Source: Sipunculus nudus (lineage: Eukaryota; Annelida; Sipuncula; Golfingiida; Sipunculidae). Taken from it: a stretch of 64,000 bases of DNA. The first letter of the stretch is position 1; the number at the start of each line of letters is the position of its first letter. The stretch lies in the NCBI GenBank assembly GCA_026874595.1, contig CM049310.1:16282058-16346057 (forward strand). The letters are read 5' to 3'. Both the position numbers and the translations under genes were made by a program. The notes beneath the pieces were generated by a model. The model was not told the DNA's origin and did not search any database. It saw only the letters and a list, made by a program, of their open reading frames with translations. Shown here piece after piece: positions 49,624 to 61,783 of the stretch.

Positions 49624-52600
49624 TTGAATTTATATGTTTAGTAAAAGTTTTCTAATTTTCAGTGGTTGTAGTGCTGGAACAGATAGGAGAATGTCAATAA
49701 AGTGACTTATAGATGCATACATGTTGTCAGTCAAAATGAGTGATGAATGTATGAATGAGTGAATGAATGAGTGAGTGAAGTTTTCTCTCTTTCATTTGGT
49801 TACAGTAACTGAGTTCATAACCCCTGGTGGCCTCGGAGGTTTGCATCCTGATGGAATAAGTTTTAAACAGGTTCCAACAGATGGCAGCATTTAGAACACC
49901 TACCATAAAGACACAAAGAATCATGTGACTGCAAAGACCTACTACTTATTAAGAAAGAGAACTGGTATTATATGGTCAACTAGAATACCAGTGCTATTAT
50001 GAGGGTAGTTGACTGAAATTTGACAATGTCTCCATAAGTGTTCAGAATTTCTGATATCTGAGAATTCTCTTTTCTAATTAAGCTATCTGAATATGAGGAT
50101 CTTTTGTCACTAAACTGACCAGATTTTACATCTTTTCCATGTATTCATTTAATATCACATGTAGAAGCATCATTATTACTATCTGTGTCAGATTCCTAAT
50201 ATGATATTCTGATTTCTCAGTATGAAAATGTGAACTTTCTTCATTTCTAAGAATGACCTTTTTAATGTCAAGGTTATTTTTTCCTTGATGAGTGTGAAGA
50301 CAAAAATCTGTTAGAGTAAATTAGGGCTGAACTTTTTATATTTAATATTTTTCATGTTATTATTCTGTATCCTTGAAGAAATAACTGTAGTATTAATTTA
50401 AATGTCTGTGTTGTACATAAAGGAAAGGAAGACCTGTGTTCATTGAAAAACTTGTGTTGTGTTATCCTTTTCATTACTTTTCTGAATATTGCTTTTATTT
50501 GAAAATACTGTTGCTGTTCACAAGTAAACCTTTTAGTTCAATAGATTTTTTACATTTGAAGGAACTGCTCTGAAATATTTTATGAGATAAAACAATGTAC
50601 AGTGGAAGATGCCTTTATTAGAACCATCAGCATTTGCCTCGAAGGACATAAAAGGGTGGGAAATGTCCTCTATATGGCTCAACAATAGTACATTAAGAAT
50701 TAATTAGACTCTTCGACCTTGTCAGAACTGATCATACACAAACAGTTGGCAGGAAGAACTGCTAGTATTGAGTCATCAATTGGCGTTGATTCTCTTGGAG
50801 TCATCTTTTTTTCCCATCGCTGATACTGAGAGAATACCATTTTTTGTGACTACACAATAAAAACAATGGCATTTTAAATGTACTCTCTCACTGGTTTGAT
50901 ATACTTTCATTGTCTCAAATTGTGATTGAGTATCAAATATTTTATTGAACAAGCTTGGAGAACAACTTGGCAAGGTTGGATTTGAGATGGCTTAACGCGA
51001 AAAGAACATCAACTGATGACGCCATGCCAATATTTTTGTTAAACATTGTCATAGCTATGTATGCCAGGAAATTTCCTTTTTATGACAAAGCTGGAGAACA
51101 GAGTTTTGCCTGCATGAACATTTCATGACTATTTTCCTTCACCTGATTCAAGGACTCGAAAACAGAATTTGCAAATAGGATCCCACTGAACTTATTTTAT
51201 GGAAAAAAAGCAAATGAAGGTTAATTGATCCCCTAAATGTTGGTCAGTGATTATTATTATCATCAACAGAAGCTCATGTAGTATTAATGTAGACAAAAAG
51301 TGAAGAGACATAAGAAAAGCTGCCCTTTCAGTGAAAATCTTCAATAATCTATACACACTGACATGAGTTGGTATTGTCAAGCAGATGTACAAAGCACTTT
51401 TAAAGATTAGGGTCTTGATAAATTAACCAGACAAATATAACACAGAACAAATTGTTGCATGCGTATAGTATATGGTATTGAATGAATAGCAATTTATTGA
51501 GGAGTTATTTGGCATGTCAGGATTAAATCAGTGATGCAGAAATTTAAGGTATATGAAACCCTTCTTGATGTTTATCTTCCAGTGCATATATATCTTCTGC
51601 TCCCAAAATGTGCATCCGTGCTTCTGCCCAGACATGTATCAAATTAGAAGCCTGGCGTTTTATTACTGTAACATGTAAATTCCTTTCTTAGGTCTTCCAT
51701 CTGAGGAGTTTACTAATAGGCTTGTTACAAGAACCTTCCCTTCCCTTTTGCCTCAGGTGGACATTTCCTGTTTGAAATAATTAAGACCTCAGGAATGTTC
51801 AACTCATTGGTCAGGACGGTGTTGAACAATTCGTCCATTGAAGTATATACACAAAATTAGTGGCCATCATGCAGGGTTCCCACACCCTGAAAAAGTCTTC
51901 AATTTTGAAATTTTAAAATTTGATGCTTAATAAATCAAGAATTTTGGACATGAAAAATCATTTGAAGGCTGTCTAAAAATGTTGCTCATCCATGCTCACT
52001 CTTTCTGATGGTATAATTGTAATTATTAGCATAATAAGCAACCACAGTTTACACTTAAATACCATAAATTGTGAGTGCAAAAGGTCATGAACAAGGTTTA
52101 TGGGAGTATAGAAACCCTACCATATGATTTCTATAAGATGCCATTTTCCTGCATTGGATATCAGGTTTTCTTTCTGAACTTGAAATATCCTCCAGCAGTT
52201 GTTTAAGAAGCAGTCAGCATTATATGATTTGGTTGATTATTGATTTCTTAATGGGTACAAGTTTAAGATGGGTACAAAATCTGTTTCTCCAGATGATTTT
52301 CTGACATCTTTAAATTTCACTTAGTTCTTTAAAAAAATAGAAGAGAAAAAACCCTTATACCTCCTTGCATGTCCTTAATAGTAACAGAAAAAACATCATT
52401 TACAGGTCATCAAAGGACTGTAAGTGTATATACCATCAGTTTGGGTGTGGCAGATGTGGAACCTATCATCAAAGTACAGAGCCTGCTGCTACATTCTGCC
52501 TACACAACATGACTTCAGCTTTCCTTTTTTCTGTTAAAATAAAACCTGTCATGTATCACAAGCAGGACATATACTTCTATCAGAGACTCCAAGATACTAA

Positions 52601-54079
52601 TGCTTATTGCACTTTGTGGCACAGTATGCACAGCATGACATATAATTCTTTTAGAAACTTCAGAAAATATCAGTTCTATTTATACAGTTTTTTTTTTTTT
52701 AATCTGTTTAATGATACTTGGCAAGGTTATCAGCTGTAATTATATTTTATGAAAGTACACTCTCATAAAATTTCATCATGGCCAGAGTTGTCCTTGGCTG
52801 GTTAAACTTGTTCAGTGATGGAGCTCAAGTTGATTTTGATACAGTCTTGCATGCATGTCTTAAGAATGACCATAAAGGTACCATAAAACCTGTTTTTTTT
52901 TACTTTGTTACCTTGCCTGAGCCACACCCAGCTTTATTAAAATGACCATGGGTAATCTTTTGAATCATGCATTATATCCTTTTAACAACACTTTACCCTT
53001 CCTTGGGGCCACACTCAATTACTTAAGGGAGCAATAATAACAGATGCCATAACAGCAGGATATAATCTGCACTGCCTTAGGTGGTGACACTAGTCTGTCT
53101 GCCTTTTAACCTTGCTTGAGCCACACCCAGCTTTATGAGATATGACATCACACATTATGTATTAACATTGATGGGTAGATCTCGCAGTATTCCTCTCCAT
53201 GCATAAAGTGCTCCCTCATCATATATGATTTATTAAAATACATACCTCAATTCCCTGGAAGCTAGCTTGTTACACACATCATAAAAACTGCAATCCCATA
53301 TCAAGCAGTTCATTTTCTTCCTCCTTTACCACACTGGCCTTTGGGAGGCCTCTGCATAGCGTCTTTGGATATTCATCTTCATCTTTTTATATATCTTCTT
53401 CATCTTCTGTGACTGACAACTTCTGCCTGCTGCCATAGTAGTCATCATCATCAACAGCATTTCAGCATCACTGACTCACCATCACAATCTACTCATTATT
53501 ATCATCAGCAGGTTAGTCAACATGTCTTAATTGTTTTACAATGGATATTTTGTAACTTTATGCACCCCTGTGCTAGTCTTTCTAACTTTATACAGGCTGA
53601 TCAGCTAGCTGTTGTCATCATGCATGATGTCCATCCAGTTATCGTTTATCACTGAGCTTTTCTTTCTACCTGCTTCACACTGTAATCCTCTTTCATGTCT
53701 CATTTTTACAAATTATAGTCCTGATTCAGTTATGTTTAACGTAAGGTAACTGTTTGTAGCATGTGTGTCTGTGTGAGGTCCTGTGATGTAGGCATTATGA
53801 GAGTATGCTTATTTGTTTAGCTGAATGAACATTGTTTTTTTTTTTTTCATTGTTCTTACTGGAAAGCAAGCGGCTAAGTTTATATGTGCTATGATCAAGG
53901 GAACACATGCTTCTGTCCCCCAGGCCCTTTATATCTTTATTAAATGATCCTAAGCACTGAATGAAATCATGATATACTGTGCGTGAGGACCCTGGGTAAA
54001 TTTACTTTCACTATGTTTCAGATTCGAACAGGGTGCTTCATATAAAATATTTATGGTTTGATTTTATCTCCACTTTTAG
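49624..54079 (+). other. Intron of long form, no exon seen
   Basis: A gaatgagtgaatgaatgagtg simple stretch is at about 49738-49780. Aat/atc-rich sequence near 53390-53520. No convincing exon, although an unseen first exon of a separate downstream gene cannot be ruled out here. Confidence 0.5.
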
Positions 54080-54454
54080 GAGGAAACCATTGATTCATCT
54101 GAAAAGGATGTCCAGGAGAAGCCAAACACAAACAACTCAAATAATGAACAAATTGCTCGAGAACCACTGGCCCGGGAGCCTACCCCTCGGCAGAAAACCC
54201 CCCTGGCACCCACGCCACAGAGGGTGTCCTCTGCGGCCTCACAGAGGAGCATTCCAAGAGAACCAACTCCAAAGAGGCCAACTCCTTCCCCAAGACAATC
54301 TCCTGCAGCGAAATCTCCAGAGCTCTCAAGAACATCCCCTGAGCCAGCCAATCAGGTAGCTCCACACAATGAATTATCCAATGAAGAGCCAGCTACTGCT
54401 GAGCAGATAGCAGATGAGAGGAATATTGATGGACAGGATCAAACTGATAAAGAG
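54080..54454 (+). CDS. Exon of long form: Ser/Pro and Thr/Pro-rich basic segment
   Basis: The acceptor is ctccacttttag at 54079 and the donor is gtttga at 54455, a weak donor; reading through would stop one codon later. The 375 nt (125 codons, phase 0 at both ends) encode an acidic start (EETIDSSEKDVQEK) and then a basic Pro-rich stretch with many SP and TP pairs, such as REPTPRQKTPLAPTPQR and REPTPKRPTPSPRQSP. This composition resembles the microtubule-binding flanks of MAP-type proteins and is full of possible proline-directed kinase sites; function is inferred. There is no in-frame methionine, so it is not a first coding exon. Confidence 0.82.
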
Positions 54455-55025
54455 GTTTGAGTCTTGTTATAATTTTAAACATCAAATTCAATTTGTTTCA
54501 TGTAGTTTGCAATCGACATAAACATTCATGCCTGTGACACAGGCAGAATATTATTTATTTGTAGTGCAGGAATTTAGTTCACCATGACCTTATTTTTATG
54601 AGATGTTCATCAAAAACTCGTATTTTAAGCATTCACTTGTTAAAAAATTCAAACAGGATCAGTATAAGAACAACTGGTATTAAGTCTTTCAAGTTGCTGT
54701 ATACCTCTTCCCAAGAGTTCTTGCCCACCAGTGGTCATTTGGATCTTCAAGAATGAGTACATTGTAATTACCAATTTTAGAACTGGACATGAGCCCTTAT
54801 TTCACACACCAGAAAATACATACATAAATGTAAAATAATATATTTGACTGGATTATTATCAACTCTGATTGGGCACCATAAATATATTATTTTGTCATAT
54901 TCAGCAACACAAGCGTTAAGGGGCATACACTACTTGCATTCAACCTTTATAGTTGCAGACATGAATTGTGTACTTTTAAGGGGTTCCATTGGTATCATTT
55001 GGTAATACATAATTCTTTCAAACAG
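54455..55025 (+). other. Intron of long form
   Basis: No element recognised. Confidence 0.7.
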
Positions 55026-55115
55026 GAAAAAGCTGCAGTAAAAATCCAAGCTTCATTTCGAGGACACAAGGCAAGACAGGAGCTGAGAGAGGTCAAGAAA
55101 TCTAAGGAAGAAGAG
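55026..55115 (+). CDS. Exon of long form: IQ motif 1
   Basis: The acceptor is tctttcaaacag at 55025 and the donor is gtaaga at 55116. The 90 nt (30 codons, phase 0 at both ends) encode EKAAVKIQASFRGHKARQEL and REVKKSKEEE. KIQASFRGHKAR is a textbook IQ motif (IQxxxRGxxxR), the usual binding site for calmodulin or a myosin light chain. No in-frame methionine is present. Confidence 0.9.
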
Positions 55116-56422
55116 GTAAGATAATACACATGTACACCTGATTTACATGTAATCGTCATCTTACATGTGAATAAAACAATCTGTTTTGAACCTACCAAAT
55201 AAAATTGATCTCATCTTTATATTTCAATGCATGTTAAAAGAATGCCATTCCAGAAGACTGAAGTGTAAATCGGACAGACATCCACTTTGATTATTATTAT
55301 GGATTAAAACTGTTTTACTTGCTGTTTATGGATTTTCTGTTGGAAAAAAAAATAAGGTTTTGAAATATTCACATATTACAGTTTAATTTGTCAGTGAAAC
55401 ACAGGATATAGTCATTCACACAGTTGTGTAAATAAAAAATGAAGCAACAAATTCTGTTCCCTAAAAATCTGAAATATTTTCATACAGCCATTTTGCAGCC
55501 ACCGCTGCATTCGTTTCTTAAACTTATTATGTACAGAGGTGGCCAGTAATGCTGTAGCCTATTCTCTGATTAGCCAGTAACATTTCAAATTGCATGAAGA
55601 GCTCATATGAAATATGAAATAATGTTTATTATGTAAAACTCTTGTGTAAAACTTGATTTCAGTTTCCCTTTATACCAAGTATTATGGATAATGCATGGTC
55701 TGGTTTATAAAACATGGAGAATAGGGTCTGCAGGTGGCCATTCTGAGATATACAAGGTGTAGCTTGCATGGGGTGTTGGTCTTAATGAAAATTTAATATT
55801 CTTCATCTGTCCATTTGAACCTTGTGTAGATGTATGCTCAAAGTTCTTCTTTCCTTAGTATGGACACAGGAAGTTGCACAGAGTATATGATAATATATGA
55901 CTTGCATATAATAAATTGTTGACTACTGATATACCTAACCATTAATGGAAAAATATCAGTTGTCAAAGCAACCAGTACAAAAATGTTAGCATACAACCTT
56001 GCCAATCACTAAAGTAACTGATTCCAGCCAAAATTGCACTGTGATTGTGCCATATTTTGATAACTGCTATATTATTTTGTACCACAGTTAACTCCGTTAA
56101 GATGCTTTAAAATATTTAAAAATTAAATTTCCAAAGTAACAAAAAATATATAATGTAAAAAAAATACCTTGAAAAAAGGTATTCTCAGCAGCATCAGAAA
56201 CTAATGATTTGTTTTATTTACATACATGAAAGATCAGTATGCAAATTACCAAGGGTTTTTCATCAAACACCTAATTCCTGACAGAATTACAGGGTTAAGG
56301 AAATAATATTCATACCTATTGAATTTGATACTTTAACATGAGACTGAAAGAAAGACGTATGTATATATCATTTGGAAGAGAGACCGATACAGTTCTTTGT
56401 GACAAAGATGATTATTTAGAAA

Positions 56423-56479
<57 letters not shown>

Positions 56480-56868
56480 CTGACTCTGACCCAGACAGAA
56501 ACCCAAAACATGGACAGAAAGGAAGATGAGCATGAGTAAGAGACAAAATAAAACAAAAGGAAGAAAAAAATGTACAGGTCCAATGAGAGAGAGAGAGATA
56601 AAGTTGTTAAGCAGACAGAGAATTTTGTTCAGAGTTCAGAGACAAAAAGACTCAGAGATGACTGAGAACAAACAGCCTGCCTGGAGGGAGATTCATAGAG
56701 TGATTTTTATACATGGTACACCTGGGGGATTGATAGGATATACAGGATATGGGTGAGAAATAGATAGAATGAATAAAACTGGGACCTGCAGCAAAAATAT
56801 GGTGTGTTGACAAGTTATTTTAGCTAGACAGTTCACATGACCTCAGAACTTTACTTATAACATATCAG
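55116..56868 (+). other. Intron of long form
   Basis: Apart from the (AG)n tract listed separately, nothing recognised. Confidence 0.7.
56425..56476. repeat. (AG)n microsatellite
   Basis: About 26 uninterrupted AG dinucleotides, followed by purine-rich sequence to about 56690. Confidence 0.95.
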
Positions 56869-57105
56869 GAAGCAGCTAAAGTAAGAGAGGACCCAGAACC
56901 ACCTGAGGAGACAGAACCAGTTACAGAAACTGAACCCAATGCAGATACAGAGCTGAGAGCTGATACAGGACTGGGTACTGAAGCAGAGCCAGTAACAGAG
57001 ACAGAGCCAAGTGATGAGGCTAAGGCTGCAGCAGCCACAAAGATACAGGCCTCTTATCGTGGATACAAAACGCGCAGTACCCTGAAAACCCAAAAACAAC
57101 AGGAG
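56869..57105 (+). CDS. Exon of long form: acidic ETEP region and IQ motif 2
   Basis: The acceptor is ataacatatcag at 56868 and the donor is gtacca at 57106. The 237 nt (79 codons, phase 0 at both ends) start EAAKVREDPEPPEE, carry imperfect repeats around TETEP and TEAEP, then AAAATKIQASYRGYKTRSTL, a second IQ motif near the end. Reading past the donor adds VPNHVPIISKL and a TAA at 57139-57141, so a retained-intron terminal form is possible. No in-frame methionine is present. Confidence 0.85.
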
Positions 57106-59517
57106 GTACCAAACCATGTACCTATCATCTCTAAGCTTTAAAGTCATGGCAGAAGTCAGTGTCTTTTGTGTGTGTTTTCTTGAACTTTGTGGGATTGTTT
57201 ACAGGTTGCAGTGATTTTTCAGTGTTTACAGTTGTGGGTAACTTTGATATCTACAGTATATTTGCAATGACTGAGCTTACCATCTTTCTAAGCTTTCTTT
57301 GATGAGTTTCTTGAATTTGATTCTCTTCTTCTGGTCATTCTTGACTCTTTTTGACAGTAGTAAACAGAGTTTGTGTGTTTGCAACTTTGCAGTGTCATTG
57401 TTCTTGAACATATGGGATAATGTTAAACAAATACAATGTGGTTGCAGTGGCTTTCTGAATTTTTGCTATAATGTGTAACAGCTACATTGCTTTCCTTGTA
57501 TAATCTTGAACTTTTTGATTCAGTGTGCATTCTATTTATATGGTCTTAGGTTTGTCTTTTGGAACAATGCTGAACAAATGTGTATTGTAATTAACTGGTT
57601 TTTTTTTCTGAATTTCTGGATACTGCTTACCATCCAGTGTCAGTGTCCTTCAATATTTTTTGCCACTGTGTTTTTTACTGGGCTTTCTTGTTCTTTATGA
57701 GACAGTGGTGTTTAAAAGCTGGTGTCTTCCCAGTGTGTTTAGCTTTGTTGGTACAATGTGTTCACAGGTAGTGTTTATTCATATATTTTTCCAGGACTTT
57801 ACCTGGTTCTGATTTATAAATTCATTATCTTAATAGGACGTCAAGGTGCATTTTAAAGGACTGTAAGCTTTAGTGTATTTTTTCATCAGACATGGTTCTG
57901 ATGATTTTATCATTGCTGCATAAATGTGATAATTAAATGTTTTGGATGTTGACAAATGCACTTCCCTGCTTTCAAGATTGTCTTGTGATCACAGAGGACT
58001 GAGTCTCTTTTGCTGTCAGTAGAGGTAATTAGTTTTTGGTCCAAAGGCAAATGTCAAAGTCCTCAGGAATTGAAAGCTCCTAATTGTAACTCAGTGCTGT
58101 GTCTGCAGTTCTGGAATGGTGTCCTGTCATTTCACTTTACCATTGTGCTACCTCACATTGAATCCCTCAACAGCTAGGGTTCAAGGATCAGAGTTCAAAG
58201 ATCAGCTTAAACTTGGTCATCAAGAAAACAAAAACACTCATGTGACCCTTGTGTATACATGAACTGTTCTTATATTATTACGGCCAGACAAACCTAGCTT
58301 TTGTGAGATAAATATTATTTTCACCTTAAGTTCAAAACTTAAGCATAGTTTAAGGCCAGAAATCAAATGTTAGGCCAACTAACAACTCAAGATTGTTGTT
58401 GATACATAATTTGTACATGATCAGTTGCACTTTTACCAAAATATGGATTAGTGTCAAAAGGTCTCTACAGATATGAAACCACTCTTGGTGGTTAGATGTA
58501 TATCAAAAATTATATGAAAAGCACTTCTTTTTACCACCTGGGATGCAGTATAAGTGATACCAGGTTAGCATAGAAGGGTTTAAAAGCTTTCCTCACAAAT
58601 GAGCTTTTCTGGCACTTATGTTATCCTTTCAGTGCTTATTATAAAAACCTTTTATTACATAAATTACAGTTAATTTAAAATTTTGCTTTCATACGTTGAC
58701 ACTGATTTACTGCCATGCCTTTCTAAAATAGCGCTTCTGACATGAACACCGTTTGAGTTGAAATACACCCTTAATTGCTTGTTAGACTCACTACCAGTAC
58801 TGTTTATACCAGGAAATCTAGTCACAGAAATAGTTCTTATGCACAGCTTGTTTGAGTCATAAAATCTCAAACATATTGCCACTGATCACCTCAGCTAACA
58901 TATATTTTTATTTTTAAGTTTTAATATTTTATTTTACAGTGACAGCTATTGAATATGTTCTCCATCTTGACCTCAACAAGGCCTTTGATTGTGTGCACAA
59001 AGCTCTTGATGAAAATGACAGACCTGCTGATTACATTACAAAGCATTTTATTACATTTACAGCTTATTACATGTACTTATTGAGCAAAGTGCTTTTAGTC
59101 AACACAAGATTCACTCGCAAATTTGATAACATTTACAAAGCATCTGATTCACTCACTGTGTTAGATCAATCATCATAGATAAACAAAATGAATAATTTGG
59201 TTTAGATCAACAGAGAATTGATCATAGAGGAGCTTTTTGATTGAATTGACAAAGCATCTAATCACATGTTTTCAGCTAATATGTTTGGTTAATTCAAGCC
59301 AGGTTTGTGTGTTTGTGTAGTTACTTTAGCATACATACATTTCATGAATGGAACCACCTCAAATACCATAAAAAAATTGCCTTTGAAAAGAGGTTCCATC
59401 TTGACTTTAATGATGACAGATGTCTCAGTTTTTGTATTAATTATTAGGTTCCATCTTGTTTAATAAATGACTTAAAAGATGACATTTCTCAGTTTTAAAA
59501 TTAATTATTATCATGAT
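57106..59517 (+). other. Intron of long form
   Basis: 57160-57780 is T/G-rich with loosely repeated cagtgttta and tgaactttttgat motifs. A short frame at 58939-59178 has a fragment like a reverse transcriptase motif (see findings). No exon recognised. Confidence 0.5.
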
Positions 59518-61783
59518 TAGCTCAGCTGACTATAAGTCATCTGAGCTATAGTCGTGGTCCTTTGTCTGTCGTCCAGCCGTCCGGCCGTTAACAGGGCACG
59601 TTTTAAAACCATTGGACCTACGATTCCAAAATTCTGCATACCATTAGATGTCCCCAAAATCTCCTACCATACTGAAAATTGGGTCATTAGGACTTCGTTC
59701 CTTCGAGATATTAAGGAAAAACCTTCATTTTCCATAAAAAAAGCCATTGTTACACTTCAAGGCTGCCTAATATCAAAACCACTGATCTGTTTTTGATCAT
59801 ATTTAGTATTCATATTCTTCAATACATTTTCTGTGCACATACCAAAAATTAGGTCAGTATTGGGTATTATTTTGAAGTTATGGGCCCAAATATAATGCAG
59901 TTTTTAAAAAATCAGGAAATATATTTGCTCACTTAACATGAGAATTGCTGAAGCTGGAGACTTTTTTTCAGGAATTTAACTTTATTTAATCAAGATTCAG
60001 TTGTTTACCTAAAATTTGATCTGAATTTTGCAAAATTTTCAAGTTATTAGCATAAATAAAAAATCAATACCTTAAATTTTGTACAACTTTGGCAATGGCA
60101 CGTTTTTTCCCTGTAAGCACTGTTGATTTAATTTTCACAGCATATATTTATAAGGATTTAATCTTCTAAAATCTGAAATTTCAAAGGAATTGTTTGAAAA
60201 GAGTAGCTTTTATGTCAAGTGTTGTTTACATCTAACCCACCTACAAGTAGTACAGCCTTCACTTGCATTATGTAACCCACCCCTGGCAGCTTGCCTTAGC
60301 TCAGCTTGCCCACTAATAGCAGGCTTCCCCTCTGCCCTGCACTCCCCCCCCCCCCCCCCTCCCCCAGCTCATGCATAAACTAGATGAATGTTATAATTTT
60401 CTGTATTTTATTTTATTCTTGGCTATGCTACATTTTAGATTTTGTATTGTACCACCAGGAATACAGTGATTAAAGTGCACATTTAATTGTGTCCACAAAG
60501 TGATGTATTGCTATGAAAGTGTGGATGTTCATCAGAGTAATGCTTTAATTCAGAAGAGTAAAACTTCACCAGGTGTGATATTGACTATTAATTCCAGTAC
60601 TTAATTATAGCTGAGATTGTAATTAGCATAATGTTATTGTTTGTCCCTCATTCAACCAACAGTGTGTATACTTTATTTGAAAAGATGTTTTTATTTTATC
60701 AATTTTACTGAGTCTTTTATTTTATTTGGGTGAATAAAATTAAGCATGTACTGAAAACTCCAATGTGCAAAACTTTTTAATAGGGATTCAAGGAATAATT
60801 TTGTAGATGCCATGTTGTGGCATTATTTTCTTTTAAATTCAGTTTAAACATTTGATTTAAAAATAACAAAATATATGTGTATGCATAATATGACCCAATA
60901 TGAGCTACAATCTGGATATATAATGATTGCAACTTAGAATTCTAATATTTAAACTTATATTTTCAGGGTTTTTTTTTACAAATTTAAAACACTTGTAAAT
61001 AAAAAAAAATTAGTTTGCAATCATATATTTAGAACTTAACTATAACCAAGTCGGAGGGCCCCTTTCCTCTTAGCTTCTCATATGCTTATATAATTGAAAA
61101 ACATTACAATAGAATATTTTTCATATTTTGTATTTGCAAAAATTTCAAATTTAAGCTGGGTGCCGTGACCCATGGTTCCTTTGTTTATATTCTGGATTCT
61201 CAACATCATTGTTTGACTTAAACTGAATAAATACCAGACATGGTGCAAATACTTTGCAAATGTATTTGTATACAAATATGAATATGTACTCCATTATAAA
61301 ATTTCTTGCATAAGAATGGGAATTCAGGTAAAAATGAAAGTATTTGAATACCAGTGCAAATACTTTCATAATGTGTTATATATTATATAATATTATTTTA
61401 ATAATCATTTCAGTTATATTTTATTTTAAAAAAAATCATATGATTCTCTTATTATTTTTAATAAAAATTATATTTGGCACAATATTTGTTATTAAATTTT
61501 AATAAATAGTTAAACTCTCATCTTATATGTGCTGCTTATTAGTTATATGGCCAAGTCAAAATCTGTATGACAGTAGCACTCTATTTGTTAATAAAATAAA
61601 TGAAATCAATCTCTTCCCTGTCTCCAAAGAAACTATCAAAATCATATATAAGCTATAAACACCAACAACTCATATTACAGCTTATATTTATTTTCACACA
61701 AAACCAGCATGTGCCTCATTTCAAAATCATATTTTTTTATCATATATAACAGCTGAGCGCCGTGACCCATGGGTCCCTTGTTT
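59518..61783 (+). mobile_element. Family B element copy 4
   Basis: The 5' hairpin, ctcagctgact / agtcatctgag, is at 59521-59545. The final 3' palindrome GACCCATGGGTC is at 61764-61775, followed by ccttgttt. A second, decayed 3' end (gccgtgacccatggttcctttg) lies inside at about 61154-61186, so the tail may be a merger of two copies. The body matches the second half of B3. Poly-C tract at 60344-60365. Confidence 0.65.

Noticed and set aside
51692-51755. Candidate exon after ctttcttag, ending at gtggac
   Set aside because: The translation is hydrophobic and unlike neighbouring exons; the donor is poor and the phase does not fit.
52365-52739. 124-aa frame
   Set aside because: No family similarity, no splice signals in phase with the gene, and a composition typical of AT-rich non-coding DNA.
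56338-56529. Glu/Arg repeat peptide frame
   Set aside because: It is a translation of the (AG)n microsatellite.
58939-59178. 79-aa frame as a gene
   Set aside because: Only a short reverse transcriptase-like motif is present; no further conserved motifs.
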